Assembly (NCBI GenBank): GCA_016185015.1
Contig: JACPOI010000028.1
Coordinates: 62,001-126,000 of the forward strand
Direction of reading: 5' to 3'
Source: Burkholderiales bacterium
GTDB lineage: Bacteria > Pseudomonadota > Gammaproteobacteria > Burkholderiales > Burkholderiaceae_C
Length of the DNA stretch: 64,000 bases
Shown: positions 45,535-55,422 of the stretch, one piece after another
Layout of the letters: each line of letters opens with the position of its first letter
How positions within the stretch are numbered: position 1 is the stretch's first letter
Notes under the pieces: generated by a model
The model's database searches: none
What the model saw: the letters and a program-made list of their open reading frames with translations, nothing else
Told to the model about the DNA's origin: nothing
Program-made: the position numbers and the translations under genes

Positions 45535-47096
45535 CCCGACTGCTGCGCGGCACCTACATCGTCTGGATCGTGCTGCGTTATGGCCTGGACGGGCTAGTCC
45601 TGACCAGTTTCCAGAAACCCTGGCTGCGTGTGATCGCACGCATCGTCTCGATCGGCCGCAACCTGGACGCCCCGCGTGGCCAGCGCCTGCGTGAGGCGCT
45701 GGAACGCCTGGGGCCGATCTTCGTCAAGTTCGGCCAGGTGCTCTCGACCCGGCGTGACCTGCTGCCGCCTGACATGGCCGATGAGCTGGCCAAGCTGCAG
45801 GACCGCGTGCCGCCTTTCCCCTCCGAGGTGGCGGTGGCCACGATCGAGCGGGCCTTTCGCAAGCCGGTGGCGCAGATCTTCAGCGAATTCGAGCGTGAGC
45901 CGGTGGCCAGCGCCTCCATTGCGCAGGTGCATTTCGCCAAGCTGATCGATCGCGAAGGCCGTGAGCGCGAGGTGGCTGTCAAGGTGTTGCGCCCCGGCAT
46001 GCTGCCGGCGATCGAGAAGGACCTGAGCCTGATGCGCCTGATGGCGGGCTGGGTCGAGGGCCTGTCGTCCGACGGCAAGCGCCTCAAGCCGCGCGAGGTG
46101 GTGGCCGAGTTCGACAAGTACCTGCACGACGAACTCGACCTGGTGCGTGAGGCCGCCAGTGCCGCCCAGTTGCGCCGCAACATGGAAGGCCTGGACCTGG
46201 TGCTGATCCCCGAGATGTTCTGGGACTACTGCCACAACGACGTCATCGTGATGGAGCGCATGAAGGGCATCCCCATCAGCCAGACCGCACGCCTGCGCGA
46301 GGCCGGCGTGGACATGAAGAAGCTGGCGCGCGACGGTGTCACCATCTTCTTCACCCAGGTGTTCCGCGACGGCTTCTTCCATGCCGACATGCACCCGGGC
46401 AATATCTTCATCAGCACCGACCCGGCCACCTTCGGGCGCTACATCTCGCTGGACTTCGGCATCGTGGGCACGCTGACCGAGTACGACAAGGAATATCTGG
46501 CGCAGAACTTCACGGCCTTCTTCCGCCGTGACTACAAACGCGTGGCCGAGCTGCACATCGAGTCCGGCTGGGTGCCGCCGCGCACCCGCGTGGATGAGCT
46601 CGAATCCGCCATCCGCTCCGTGTGCGAACCGTATTTCGATCGCCCGCTCAAGGAGATCTCGCTGGGCATGGTGCTGATGCGCCTGTTCCAGACCTCGCGC
46701 CGTTTCCAGGTCGAGATCCAGCCGCAACTGGTACTGCTGCAGAAGACCCTGCTCAACATCGAGGGCCTGGGCCGCGAGCTCGACCCTGAACTGGATCTCT
46801 GGAGCACGGCCAAGCCATTCCTGGAGAAGTGGATGGCCGACCAGATCGGCCCGCGCAGGCTGCTGGAGGAGTTGAAGAACCAGGCCCCGCGCTACGCCAA
46901 GATGCTGCCGGACCTGCCGCGCCTGCTGCACGATTACCTGAAGCACAACGCCGCCGGGAACCGGCGCGAGCTGGATGAGTTGCTGGCCGAACAGCGGCGC
47001 ACCAACCGGCTGCTGCAGGCCCTGATCTACGCAGGCATCGGTTTTGCTTTGGGATTGATCGTCGTCCAGATGGTGATCCGCTTCCAGCTGTTTTAG
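45531..47096 (+). CDS. ubiB: Ubiquinone biosynthesis ATPase/kinase-like protein UbiB
   Basis: 521 residues. Atypical kinase of the ADCK/UbiB family that supports ubiquinone synthesis. KxGQ motif [14 protein letters not shown] near residue 72, the family Ala-rich loop ([16 protein letters not shown]), ATP-binding Lys ([11 protein letters not shown]), catalytic-loop [10 protein letters not shown] and DFG (LDFGIVG), and two C-terminal membrane helices. The start is set at ATG 45531 by overlap with ubiJ. Confidence 0.96.
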   Translation: MTRLLRGTYIVWIVLRYGLDGLVLTSFQKPWLRVIARIVSIGRNLDAPRGQRLREALERLGPIFVKFGQVLSTRRDLLPPDMADELAKLQDRVPPFPSEVAVATIERAFRKPVAQIFSEFEREPVASASIAQVHFAKLIDREGREREVAVKVLRPGMLPAIEKDLSLMRLMAGWVEGLSSDGKRLKPREVVAEFDKYLHDELDLVREAASAAQLRRNMEGLDLVLIPEMFWDYCHNDVIVMERMKGIPISQTARLREAGVDMKKLARDGVTIFFTQVFRDGFFHADMHPGNIFISTDPATFGRYISLDFGIVGTLTEYDKEYLAQNFTAFFRRDYKRVAELHIESGWVPPRTRVDELESAIRSVCEPYFDRPLKEISLGMVLMRLFQTSRRFQVEIQPQLVLLQKTLLNIEGLGRELDPELDLWSTAKPFLEKWMADQIGPRRLLEELKNQAPRYAKMLPDLPRLLHDYLKHNAAGNRRELDELLAEQRRTNRLLQALIYAGIGFALGLIVVQMVIRFQLF

Positions 47097-47130
47097 GGAT
47101 AATCCCGAGCCAATTTCCTAGGAGACCAAG

Positions 47131-48576
47131 GTGCTGCTGACCCTCGTCATTGTTTACCTGCTGGTGACCATTGCCATCGGCCTGTGGGCTGCCAAGCGGG
47201 TCAAGAACTCGGCGGACTTCGCCATCGCCGGGCGCCGCCTGCCCCTGGTCATGATCGTCACCACGACCTTCGCCACCTGGTTCGGTTCGGAGGTGGTGCT
47301 GGGCATTCCGGCCAAGTTTGTCGGTGGCGGTCTGGGCAGCGTGGTGGAAGACCCCTTCGGCGCCGGCACCTGCCTGATCCTGGTCGGCATCTTCTTCGCC
47401 GCCAAGCTCTACCGCATGACCCTGCTGACCATCAGCGACTTTTTCCGTGAGCGTTATGGCCGCAGCGTGGAGATCGTCTGCTCGCTCATCATCATGCTGA
47501 GTTACCTGGGCTGGGTGTCGGCCCAGGTCACGGCCCTGGGCCTGGTGTTCAACCTGCTGTCGGGCGGCGCCATCAGCATTCCCGTGGGCATGGTGATCGG
47601 CGTGGTTTCCGTGCTGGCCTACACACTTTTCGGCGGCATGTGGTCGGTGGCGCTGACCGACTTCATCCAGATGATCATCCTGGTCGTGGGCCTGAGCGTG
47701 CTGGCCGTGTTTGCCGGCGGCCTGGCCGGTGGGGCCGACAAGGTGGTGGCGCTGGCCGTGAGCCGTGACATGTTCAACTTCCTGCCCGAGCCGAGTTTCA
47801 AGGATGTGGTGTTTTTCATCGCTGCCGCCATCACCATGATGCTGGGCTCCATCCCCCAGCAGGACGTGTTCCAGCGCGTGATGTCCGCTGACAGCGAGAA
47901 GTCGGCCTCGCGCGGCGCCATCATCGGCGGCGCGCTCTATATCCTCTTCGCCTTCGTGCCCATGTTCCTGGTGGTCAGTGCCCTGATCATCATGCCGGAG
48001 CAGGCCGACGCCCTGATCAAGGAGGACCCGCAGAAGGTGCTGCCCACCCTGGTCATGGAGAAGATGCCCTTCATCATGCAGGTGCTCTTTTTTGGCGCGC
48101 TGCTCTCGGCCATCAAATCCTGCGCCTCCGCCACCCTGCTCGCGCCCAGCGTGACCTTCGTGGAGAACATCTGGCGCCAGTTCAATCCGCACATGAGCGA
48201 CAAGCAGGAGTTGAAGACCATGCGCGTCACCGTGCTGCTCTTCAGCGCCCTGGTGCTGCTGTATGCGATCAAGATGCAGGGCACCTCGATCTATGAAATG
48301 GTGTCCGGTGCCTACCAGGTGACCCTGGTGGGCGCTTTTGTGCCGCTGACCTTTGGCCTGTACTGGAAGCGGGCCACGACCCAGGGCGCGCTGTTTTCCA
48401 TCGTGCTGGGCCTGCTGACCTGGGGGCTTTTCCTGGCCACCCCGGCGGGCCAGGATTTCCCGGCCCAGCTCGCCGGTGTGCTGGCTGCGCTGACGGGCAT
48501 GCTGCTGGGCTCGCTCGGGCCCCAGACCATCATCAACCGGCATGCCGGCCACCACAAGCTGGCGGGACTGGAGTAA
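47131..48576 (+). CDS. Sodium:solute symporter family transporter
   Basis: 481 residues, about 13 membrane helices. Starts at GTG 47131 behind TAGGAGA. SSS family signs are SADFAIAGRRLPLVMIVTTTFATWFGSEVVLG in the first helices and FGGMWSVALTDFIQMIILVVGL in the middle. Related to PutP/PanF and choline or proline carriers. It is 34 bases after ubiB, possibly in the same transcript. The solute is not predictable. Confidence 0.9.
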   Translation: MLLTLVIVYLLVTIAIGLWAAKRVKNSADFAIAGRRLPLVMIVTTTFATWFGSEVVLGIPAKFVGGGLGSVVEDPFGAGTCLILVGIFFAAKLYRMTLLTISDFFRERYGRSVEIVCSLIIMLSYLGWVSAQVTALGLVFNLLSGGAISIPVGMVIGVVSVLAYTLFGGMWSVALTDFIQMIILVVGLSVLAVFAGGLAGGADKVVALAVSRDMFNFLPEPSFKDVVFFIAAAITMMLGSIPQQDVFQRVMSADSEKSASRGAIIGGALYILFAFVPMFLVVSALIIMPEQADALIKEDPQKVLPTLVMEKMPFIMQVLFFGALLSAIKSCASATLLAPSVTFVENIWRQFNPHMSDKQELKTMRVTVLLFSALVLLYAIKMQGTSIYEMVSGAYQVTLVGAFVPLTFGLYWKRATTQGALFSIVLGLLTWGLFLATPAGQDFPAQLAGVLAALTGMLLGSLGPQTIINRHAGHHKLAGLE

Positions 48577-48642
48577 GCGGCCGGCACCCCGGCACCCCGG
48601 CCCCCCGGGCCGGGCATCGGCCTTGATTTCGGGGTGGCCGCC

Positions 48643-48648
48643 TATAAT
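48643..48648 (+). promoter_or_regulatory. Sigma-70 -10 element upstream of the fmdB-aspS group
   Basis: A perfect TATAAT in a GC-rich gap, 88 bases before the FmdB start. A TTGATT at 48623-48628 is only 14 bases away, so the -35 is uncertain. The remainder of 48577-48735 holds C-rich inverted repeats without a T run. Confidence 0.5.
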
Positions 48649-48735
48649 TGAGAGTTTCCTGCTGCGTCTCCTGTCACGGGACGGGGTACGTGCAGGGCAT
48701 TCTCCTGATTTGACCTCTTCCACCTCCTTCGAGCC

Positions 48736-49032
48736 ATGCCAATTTACGCCTACAAATGTGAATCCTGCGGTGCCGCCAAGGATGTGCTGCAGAAGATCTC
48801 CGACCCGACCCTGAGCGATTGCCCGGCCTGCGGCCAGCCCACGTTCCGCAAGCAGGTGACGGCCGCCGGCTTCCAGCTCAAGGGCAGTGGCTGGTACGCC
48901 ACCGATTTCCGCGGGGGCGCCACCCCTGCGGCCGCTGCCACTTCCACGGCCGCTGCAGCCTCGACCAGCGAAGCCCCGGCGGCGGCCGCGCCGGCCAGCC
49001 ACAGCTGTGGCACGGGCTGCGGTTGCGCTTGA
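48736..49032 (+). CDS. FmdB-type zinc-ribbon protein
   Basis: 98 residues. N-terminal zinc ribbon MPIYAYKCESCGA...CPACGQPTFRKQVTAAGF, an Ala-rich linker and a C-terminal Cys-rich tail (SCGTGCGCA). FmdB-family regulators are widespread but of poorly known role. Its stop shares one base with the start of the DUF502 gene. Confidence 0.92.
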   Translation: MPIYAYKCESCGAAKDVLQKISDPTLSDCPACGQPTFRKQVTAAGFQLKGSGWYATDFRGGATPAAAATSTAAAASTSEAPAAAAPASHSCGTGCGCA

Positions 49033-49688
49033 TGCCCATGGCCAAATTCCGCAAATGGCTGTTCGCGGGCCTGCTGGTGCTGGCCCCGCTGGGTATCACC
49101 GTCTGGGTGCTGGAATGGGTGGTGTCCACCCTGGACCAGACCCTGCGCATCCTGCCCGCCTCCTGGCAGCCCGACCGTTGGCTGGGCCTGCACATCCCCG
49201 GCCTGGGGGTGATCTTCGCCCTGGTCGTGGTGCTGGCCATCGGCGCCCTGGCCTCCAACATCATCGGCAACCAGCTGGTCGGCTGGTGGCACGCGCTGCT
49301 GCACCGCATCCCGGTGGTGCGTTCCATCTATTCAGGCGTCAAGCAGGTCTCGGACACCCTGTTCTCCGAGAAGGGCAACGCCTTTCGCCAGGCCGTGCTG
49401 GTGCAGTGGCCGCGTGAGGGCATGTGGACTATCGGTTTCGTGACCGGTACGCCCGGTGGCGACCTGGTCAACCATCTGCCAGGCGATTACCTGAGCGTCT
49501 ACGTGCCGACCACGCCCAACCCGACGGGCGGCTATTTCGTGATGGCCAAGAAGAGCGACTGCATTGTGCTGGACATGAATGTCGACGAGGCACTGACCTA
49601 CGTGATTTCCATGGGGGTGATCGTTCCTGGCGCTGCCAAGCACCCCCCACTGCAGCCGGCCGAAACCGGCCAGCAACCCCATCCCTGA
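49032..49688 (+). CDS. DUF502 membrane protein
   Basis: 218 residues (start ATG 49032, or ATG 49038 two codons later). Two N-terminal membrane helices separated by a short loop, then a conserved soluble domain with IPVVRSIYSGVKQVSDTLF and PTTPNPTGGYFVMAKKSD, as in DUF502. Precedes aspS in Burkholderiales. Role unknown. Confidence 0.9.
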   Translation: MPMAKFRKWLFAGLLVLAPLGITVWVLEWVVSTLDQTLRILPASWQPDRWLGLHIPGLGVIFALVVVLAIGALASNIIGNQLVGWWHALLHRIPVVRSIYSGVKQVSDTLFSEKGNAFRQAVLVQWPREGMWTIGFVTGTPGGDLVNHLPGDYLSVYVPTTPNPTGGYFVMAKKSDCIVLDMNVDEALTYVISMGVIVPGAAKHPPLQPAETGQQPHP

Positions 49689-49709
49689 GTTCCTGAAAGA
49701 GTAAGCCAA

Positions 49710-51524
49710 ATGGCCATGCGTTCCCACTATTGCGGTCTCGTGACCGAGGCCCTGCTGGGCCAAACCGTCACCCTGTGCGGCTGGGTCAACCGTCGGCGCG
49801 ACCACGGTGGCGTGATCTTCGTCGACCTGCGTGACCGCGAAGGTTATGTGCAGGTGGTCTGCGATCCCGACCGTGCGGAGATGTTCAAGACGGCCGAGGG
49901 CCTGCGCAACGAGTTCTGCATCCAGGTCAAGGGCCTGGTGCGCGCGCGCCCCGAAGGCACCACCAACGACAGCCTCAAGAGCGGCAAGATCGAAGTGCTG
50001 TGCCACGAGCTGAACGTGCTCAACCCCTCGGTCACGCCGCCCTTCCAGCTCGACGAGGACAACCTGTCCGAGACCACGCGCCTCACGCACCGCGTGCTGG
50101 ACCTGCGCCGCCCTTACATGCAGAACAACCTGATGCTGCGCTACAAGGTGGCCATGGAGGTGCGCAAGTTCCTCGACGCCAACGGCTTCGTGGACATCGA
50201 GACCCCCATGCTCACCAAGAGCACCCCGGAAGGCGCGCGCGACTACCTGGTGCCCAGCCGCGTGCACGATGGCCAGTTCTTCGCTCTGCCGCAGTCGCCC
50301 CAGCTCTTCAAGCAGCTGCTGATGGTGGCCGGCTTCGACCGTTATTACCAGATCACCAAGTGCTTCCGTGACGAGGACCTGCGCGCCGACCGCCAGCCCG
50401 AGTTCACGCAGATCGATATCGAGACCAGCTTCCTGAGCGAGCAGGACATCCGTGACATGTTCCAGGGCATGATCACCACGGTGTTCAAGAACACCATCGG
50501 CGTGGACCTGGGCGAGTTCCCGGTCATGACCTACCAGGACGCCATGCACCTGTACGGCTCGGACAAGCCCGACCTGCGCGTGAAGCTGCAGTTCACCGAG
50601 CTCACCGATGTGATGAAGGACGTGGACTTCAAGGTCTTCTCGGGCGCCGCCAATATGGTGGGTGGTCGTGTGGTCGCCTTGCGTGTACCGGGCGGTTCGG
50701 TTGAGGGCGGCGGCATCAGCCGCGGCGAGATCGACGCCTATACCGAGTTCGTCAAGATCTACGGCGCCAAGGGCCTGGCCTACATCCGTGTCAACGAAGT
50801 GGCCAAGGGGCGAGACGGCCTGCAGTCGCCCATCGTCAAGAACCTCCATGACGCTGCACTGGCTGAAGTCCTCAAGCGCACGGGCGCCCAGGATGGTGAC
50901 CTGATCTTCTTCGGTGCCGACAAGGCCAAGATCGTCAACGACGCCATCGGTGCACTTCGCATCAAGGTCGGTCACAGCGAATTCGGCAAGAAAAACGGCC
51001 TGTTCGAGAACCGCTGGGCGCCGATGTGGGTGGTGGATTTCCCCATGTTCGAGTTCGACGAGGAAAACCAGCGCTACACCGCCGTGCACCACCCCTTCAC
51101 TGCGCCCAAGGCCGGCCATGAAGACTGGATGGTCACCGCGCCCGAGAAGTGCATCTCCCAAGGCTACGACATGGTGCTCAACGGCTGGGAAATGGGGGGC
51201 GGCTCGGTCCGTATCCACCGCGCCGACGTGCAGCAGAAGGTGTTCGACGCCCTCAAGATCACGCCTGAAGAGGCCCAGATGAAGTTCGGTTTCCTGCTGG
51301 ACGCGCTGCAGTATGGCGCGCCGCCGCACGGCGGCCTGGCCTTCGGCCTGGACCGCATCGTCACGCTGATGACCGGCGCCGAGTCCATCCGAGATGTGAT
51401 CGCCTTCCCGAAGACCCAGCGCGCCCAGTGCCTGCTGACCCAGGCTCCGAGCCCGGTGGACGAGAAGCAGTTGCGCGAACTGCACATCCGCCTGCGCAAC
51501 CCGGACGGCGTCAAGGCGGCCTGA
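49710..51524 (+). CDS. aspS: Aspartate-tRNA(Asp/Asn) ligase
   Basis: 604 residues. Class IIb aminoacyl-tRNA synthetase with N-terminal OB-fold anticodon domain ([27 protein letters not shown]), motif 2 ([24 protein letters not shown]), the bacterial GAD insertion, and motif 3 ([16 protein letters not shown]). ATG 49710 is followed by MRSHYCG, typical of the family. Ends at a strong terminator. Confidence 0.98.
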   Translation: MAMRSHYCGLVTEALLGQTVTLCGWVNRRRDHGGVIFVDLRDREGYVQVVCDPDRAEMFKTAEGLRNEFCIQVKGLVRARPEGTTNDSLKSGKIEVLCHELNVLNPSVTPPFQLDEDNLSETTRLTHRVLDLRRPYMQNNLMLRYKVAMEVRKFLDANGFVDIETPMLTKSTPEGARDYLVPSRVHDGQFFALPQSPQLFKQLLMVAGFDRYYQITKCFRDEDLRADRQPEFTQIDIETSFLSEQDIRDMFQGMITTVFKNTIGVDLGEFPVMTYQDAMHLYGSDKPDLRVKLQFTELTDVMKDVDFKVFSGAANMVGGRVVALRVPGGSVEGGGISRGEIDAYTEFVKIYGAKGLAYIRVNEVAKGRDGLQSPIVKNLHDAALAEVLKRTGAQDGDLIFFGADKAKIVNDAIGALRIKVGHSEFGKKNGLFENRWAPMWVVDFPMFEFDEENQRYTAVHHPFTAPKAGHEDWMVTAPEKCISQGYDMVLNGWEMGGGSVRIHRADVQQKVFDALKITPEEAQMKFGFLLDALQYGAPPHGGLAFGLDRIVTLMTGAESIRDVIAFPKTQRAQCLLTQAPSPVDEKQLRELHIRLRNPDGVKAA

Positions 51525-51543
51525 GGGGCCTTGGTGCAGAATC

Positions 51544-51571
51544 AAAGGGCGCTCTGGCAGCGCCCTTTTTT
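51544..51571 (+). terminator. Rho-independent terminator after aspS
   Basis: AAAGGGCGCT / AGCGCCCTTT, a 10-bp stem with a 5-base loop, ending in six T. The next start codon (51577) is only a few bases beyond, so nudB must have an internal promoter or read-through. Confidence 0.88.
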
Positions 51572-51576
51572 CATCC

Positions 51577-52053
51577 ATGGCCCTGATCTACAAAATCCCT
51601 CAGTCCGTGCTGGTGGTGATCCACACGCCCGACCTCGAAGTGCTGCTCATCAAGCGCGCCGATACCGAGGACTACTGGCAGTCGGTCACCGGCGCCAAGG
51701 ATCACCTCGACGAATCCTTCGAGACCACGGCCATGCGCGAGGTGGCCGAGGAGACCGGCATCGATGCCCGCGCGAGTGGCCATGTGCTGCTGGACTGGGG
51801 ACTGGAAAACGTCTACGAGATCTATCCGCGCTGGCGCCACCGTTACGCGCCGGGGGTGATACGCAACACTGAGCATCTGTTCGGCCTGCGGGTGCCGGCG
51901 GCCACGGCCGTGACCTTGAGTCCGCGCGAGCACACCGACTACCAATGGCTGCCCTGGCGCGATGCGGCCGAAGCCTGCGCGTCGCCCAGCAATGCCGAGG
52001 CCTGCCTGATGCTGCCGCGTTTTGCCAGGGCATCGTCCGTCCTGCCAGAATGA
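51577..52053 (+). CDS. nudB: Dihydroneopterin triphosphate diphosphatase (Nudix)
   Basis: 158 residues. Removes pyrophosphate from dihydroneopterin triphosphate in folate synthesis. Nudix box GAKDHLDESFETTAMREVAEETGI, with one residue more than the standard spacing before the first Glu. The downstream folE (54130) makes its substrate. Overlaps the next gene. Confidence 0.87.
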   Translation: MALIYKIPQSVLVVIHTPDLEVLLIKRADTEDYWQSVTGAKDHLDESFETTAMREVAEETGIDARASGHVLLDWGLENVYEIYPRWRHRYAPGVIRNTEHLFGLRVPAATAVTLSPREHTDYQWLPWRDAAEACASPSNAEACLMLPRFARASSVLPE

Positions 52054-52793
52054 TGACCATGAAGACCCTGCGCGTTGCCACCTACAACATCCACAAAGGT
52101 GTGCAAGGCATGGGGCCGAGCCGGCGCCTGGAGATCCACAACCTGGGACTGGCGGTGGAGCAGCTCGACGCCGACATCGTCTGCCTGCAGGAAGTGCGCA
52201 AGGTGCACCGGCGCGAGGAGCAGTACTTCAGCCGCTGGCCCGAGATGCCGCAGGCCGAGTTCCTGGCGCCCGAAGGCTACGAGGCGGTCTACCGCACCAA
52301 TGCCTATACCCGGCATGGCGAGCATGGCAACGCCATGCTGTCACGCTGGCCGGTGGTGTCGCACCAGCATGAGGACATCTCGGACCATCGCTTCGAGCAG
52401 CGCGGCCTGCTGCACAGCGAGGTCATGGTGAACGAGCGGCCGGTGCATGTGGTCGTGGTGCACCTGGGCCTGATCCGTGCCAGCCGCGTGCGCCAGGTGG
52501 ATCAGCTGAGTCGTTACATCGAGCGTGAGGTACCGGCGGGTGCCCCGCTGATCGTGGCGGGCGACTTCAACGACTGGGGGGACCGCGTGCGCCTCATGCT
52601 CGAAGGCATGCAGATGCAGACCTGGCACCCGGGCCGCAACCCCACCTTTCCGGCCCGCCTGCCCCTGGTGCAGCTGGACTACGTCTATGCGCGCGGCCTG
52701 CAACCGCTGCACGTGGATGTGCCGCGCGGGCGCGCCTGGTGGCGCATGTCCGACCATCTGCCGCTGATCGCGGAATTCAGTCTGCCGGCATGA
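52050..52793 (+). CDS. Endonuclease/exonuclease/phosphatase (EEP) superfamily protein
   Basis: 247 residues from ATG 52050 (ATG 52053 and 52059 also possible). Metal-dependent EEP fold: ATYNIHKG, LQEVRK, HLGLIRASRVRQVDQL, AGDFNDWG and SDHLPLIAEF, all expected catalytic motifs. In Burkholderiales it precedes a cardiolipin synthase of the ClsB type and probably acts with it; the substrate is not known. No signal peptide. Confidence 0.9.
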   Translation: MMTMKTLRVATYNIHKGVQGMGPSRRLEIHNLGLAVEQLDADIVCLQEVRKVHRREEQYFSRWPEMPQAEFLAPEGYEAVYRTNAYTRHGEHGNAMLSRWPVVSHQHEDISDHRFEQRGLLHSEVMVNERPVHVVVVHLGLIRASRVRQVDQLSRYIEREVPAGAPLIVAGDFNDWGDRVRLMLEGMQMQTWHPGRNPTFPARLPLVQLDYVYARGLQPLHVDVPRGRAWWRMSDHLPLIAEFSLPA

Positions 52794-54028
52794 CGGACCG
52801 TCACCTTCCCACCTTGCGTGCTGCGCATCACGTGCAACTGCTGCAGGGCGGGCAGGAACTGTTTCCCGCCATGGTGCGGGCGATCGACCGGGCGCTGCAC
52901 GAAGTGCGCATCGAGACCTACATCTTCCATCCGGATGCCGCTGGCGAGCAGGTGGCTGCAGCCTTGGTGCGGGCGGCGCAGCGCGGGGTGGAGGTGTACC
53001 TGGTGATGGATGGCGTGGGCACGCCCTCGCTGCCGGCAGAATGGTCCGGTCGCTTCGACGCGGCCGGTGTGCAGTGGCGGATCTTTCTCCCCCTGGGGCG
53101 GCTTGGCCTGCTGATCCCCAGCCGCTGGCGCCGGCTGCATAGAAAGCTGTGCGTGGTCGATGGCCGGGTCGCTTTCTGCGGTGGTATCAATGTCCTGGAT
53201 GACAGGAACGATCCCAACCATGGCCCTCTTGAGGCGCCGCGCTTCGATTTTGCGGTGCGTGTCACGGGGCCTCTGGTGCGTGCCGTGCACGAGGTGACGG
53301 TCCAGTTCTGGTGGCGTGTGCAGGCGGGCAGCAAGGTCCGGGAGGTGGATCTGCCGGCGGCCTGGCATCACGTGGAGGAAGCCGTCCGGCAGGCGCTGCA
53401 GAAAGGGGCGGCCGACAGTGCCGAGCTGGACGAGGTGCATCGCGGCGGGGCAGGAACCCGCGCAGCCTTGCTGCTGCGCGACAACTTGCGGCACCGCAGC
53501 CGCATCGAGCGAGCCTATCGCAAGGCGATCGCCGAAGCGCGCGAAGAAATCATCATTGCCAATGCCTACTTTGCGCCGGGGCGCAAACTGCGCCAGGCGC
53601 TGATACATGCCAGCCAGCGCGGTGTGCGGGTGCGTCTGCTGCTGCAGGGGCGCTACGAGTATTTCATGCAATTTCACGCCGTGCGCATGGTCTATGGTGT
53701 CCTGCTGGGCGCCGGCATGGAGATCCATGAATACTCGCCCAGCTTCCTGCATGCCAAGGTGGCGGTGATCGATGGCCACTGGGCCACCGTCGGCTCTTCC
53801 AACCTCGATCCCCTGAGCCTCCTGCTGGCACGGGAGGCCAATGTGGTGGTGGACGATGCCGGTTTTGCGCGGGATCTGCGCGCTCGCCTGGTCCGTGCCA
53901 TGGAGCACGAAGGGCGCCGCGTGGACCCGACCCGCTATGCCGAGCGGCCCTGGCATCAGCGACTGCTGGATCGCATGGCCTTCAGCCTGATGCGGGTGGG
54001 CGTGTTTCTGAGTGGCAACCGCTACTGA
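52790..54028 (+). CDS. clsB: Cardiolipin synthase, ClsB type
   Basis: 412 residues, phospholipase D superfamily. Two HKD motifs: HRKLCVVDGRVAFCGGIN (about residue 118) and HAKVAVIDGHWATVGSSNLD (about residue 320). ClsB-type enzymes make cardiolipin by phosphatidyl transfer and lack the N-terminal helices of ClsA. Overlaps the EEP gene by four bases. Confidence 0.93.
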   Translation: MTDRHLPTLRAAHHVQLLQGGQELFPAMVRAIDRALHEVRIETYIFHPDAAGEQVAAALVRAAQRGVEVYLVMDGVGTPSLPAEWSGRFDAAGVQWRIFLPLGRLGLLIPSRWRRLHRKLCVVDGRVAFCGGINVLDDRNDPNHGPLEAPRFDFAVRVTGPLVRAVHEVTVQFWWRVQAGSKVREVDLPAAWHHVEEAVRQALQKGAADSAELDEVHRGGAGTRAALLLRDNLRHRSRIERAYRKAIAEAREEIIIANAYFAPGRKLRQALIHASQRGVRVRLLLQGRYEYFMQFHAVRMVYGVLLGAGMEIHEYSPSFLHAKVAVIDGHWATVGSSNLDPLSLLLAREANVVVDDAGFARDLRARLVRAMEHEGRRVDPTRYAERPWHQRLLDRMAFSLMRVGVFLSGNRY

Positions 54029-54129
54029 ATTAATAGCTGTGTTTGTTGCTCCCAAAGGCTTTTTCGCAGATAACCCTGATCGTGAATCGCTGTTACCATA
54101 ACGGCATGCTGAAGAAAAGTCAGAGCCTT

Positions 54130-54834
54130 ATGAATCCGACAGACGCTGCCGACGAGGGCACCCCGGTGTCCGTGAAGATTCGCGAACGCCTGCTGGCGGC
54201 GCGCAAGCGCTTCTACGCGAACGACAACATCGCCCCTTATATTGAGCCTGGTGAGCTGGAGCAGCTGCTCGACGAGGTCGAGCACAAGATGCAGCATGTG
54301 CTCGACAGCCTGGTGATCGATACCGAGAACGATCACAACACCGACAACACGGCCAGGCGCGTCGCCAAGATGTACCTCAACGAGGTGTTTCGCGGTCGTT
54401 ATGTGCATGCACCGACCATCACCGAATTCCCCAATGCCGAGCACCTCAACGAGCTGATGATCGTCGGTCCGATCACGGTGCGCAGCGCCTGTTCGCACCA
54501 TTTCTGCCCTGTCATCGGCAAGATCTGGATCGGTGTCATGCCCAACGAGCACACCAATGTCATCGGCCTGTCCAAGTACGCGCGTCTGGCCGAGTGGATC
54601 ATGGGCCGGCCGCAGATCCAGGAAGAGGCTGTGGTGCAGCTGGCCGACCTGATCCAGGAAAAGACCCAGCCCGATGGCCTGGCCATCGTCATGGAAGCCA
54701 GCCACTACTGCATGGCCTGGCGCGGGGTGAAGGACATGGACAGCAAGATGATCAACTCGGTCATGCGCGGCGTGTTCCTGAAGGATCCCAACCTGCGCCG
54801 TGAATTCCTGTCACTGATTCCCCGGAGGAACTGA
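54130..54834 (+). CDS. folE: GTP cyclohydrolase I
   Basis: 234 residues from ATG 54130; ATG 54106 would add eight and cannot be ruled out. Converts GTP to dihydroneopterin triphosphate. Zinc-binding and catalytic residues in VRSACSHHFCPVIGKIWIGVMP and ASHYCMAWRGVK, and FSKYARL-like GLSKYARLAEWIMGRPQIQEE. Provides the substrate for NudB. Followed 2 bases later by a BLUF gene. Confidence 0.95.
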   Translation: MNPTDAADEGTPVSVKIRERLLAARKRFYANDNIAPYIEPGELEQLLDEVEHKMQHVLDSLVIDTENDHNTDNTARRVAKMYLNEVFRGRYVHAPTITEFPNAEHLNELMIVGPITVRSACSHHFCPVIGKIWIGVMPNEHTNVIGLSKYARLAEWIMGRPQIQEEAVVQLADLIQEKTQPDGLAIVMEASHYCMAWRGVKDMDSKMINSVMRGVFLKDPNLRREFLSLIPRRN

Positions 54835-54836
54835 AC

Positions 54837-55259
54837 ATGCTGGTTCGCCTGCTTTATGCCAGCCGTGCCATCGATACGAGCCCGGAAGCCATCGAGAATA
54901 TCCTCGCGCACTCGCGCCAGTACAACCCGAGCTGCGGCGTCACCGGCATCCTGTGTTACGGCGCCGGCATCTTCCTGCAAGCTATCGAGGGTGGCCGCAA
55001 TGCGGTCAGCGACCTGTATGGCCATATCCAGCGCGATGTGCGCCACAAGGACGTGGTGCTGTTGCACTACGAGGAAATCACCGAGCGGCGCTTTGGCGGC
55101 TGGACCATGGGGCAGGTCAACCTCTCGCGCATCAACACCTCGATCCTGCTGAAGTATTCCGAGAAACCGGAGCTGGATCCTTACTCGGTTTCAGGTCGCG
55201 TTTCGCTGGCTCTGCTCGAAGAGTTGATGGCAACGGCCTCCATCATCGGCCGCAGCTAA
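54837..55259 (+). CDS. BLUF-domain blue-light sensor
   Basis: 140 residues, a lone BLUF domain with a short C-terminal helix. FAD-contact residues are present: Tyr7 (LLYAS), Asn30 (YNPSCGVTG), Gln48 (FLQAIEG), Trp89 and Met91 (GGWTMG). The protein should respond to blue light. It has no output domain, so it must act by protein contact. It is 2 bases downstream of folE, almost certainly co-transcribed. Confidence 0.92.
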   Translation: MLVRLLYASRAIDTSPEAIENILAHSRQYNPSCGVTGILCYGAGIFLQAIEGGRNAVSDLYGHIQRDVRHKDVVLLHYEEITERRFGGWTMGQVNLSRINTSILLKYSEKPELDPYSVSGRVSLALLEELMATASIIGRS

Positions 55260-55422
55260 AAACTGGCAAATAAATCTACTGCGCAACCCGATCGCGGCGT
55301 TGGGCGGTGCTCGAAATCCTCACGTACTTGAAGTACGTTCCGGTTCCTGCGCTCCGTCCGCCTTGCGCTCGGGCTGCTCGCTACGATTTCTTCGCCAGTT
55401 TTGGCGTAGCAAGGCGTGAGCC
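55260..55422. repeat. Intergenic stretch with a 17-bp palindrome
   Basis: No gene here. ACGTACTT-G-AAGTACGT at 55322-55338 is a perfect palindrome, embedded in alternating GC-rich and AT-rich segments (CGAAATCCTCACG, TTCCGGTTCCTGCG). It has the look of a dispersed intergenic repeat rather than an operator, though that cannot be tested here. It lies between convergent folE-BLUF and the minD-like gene. Confidence 0.5.
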
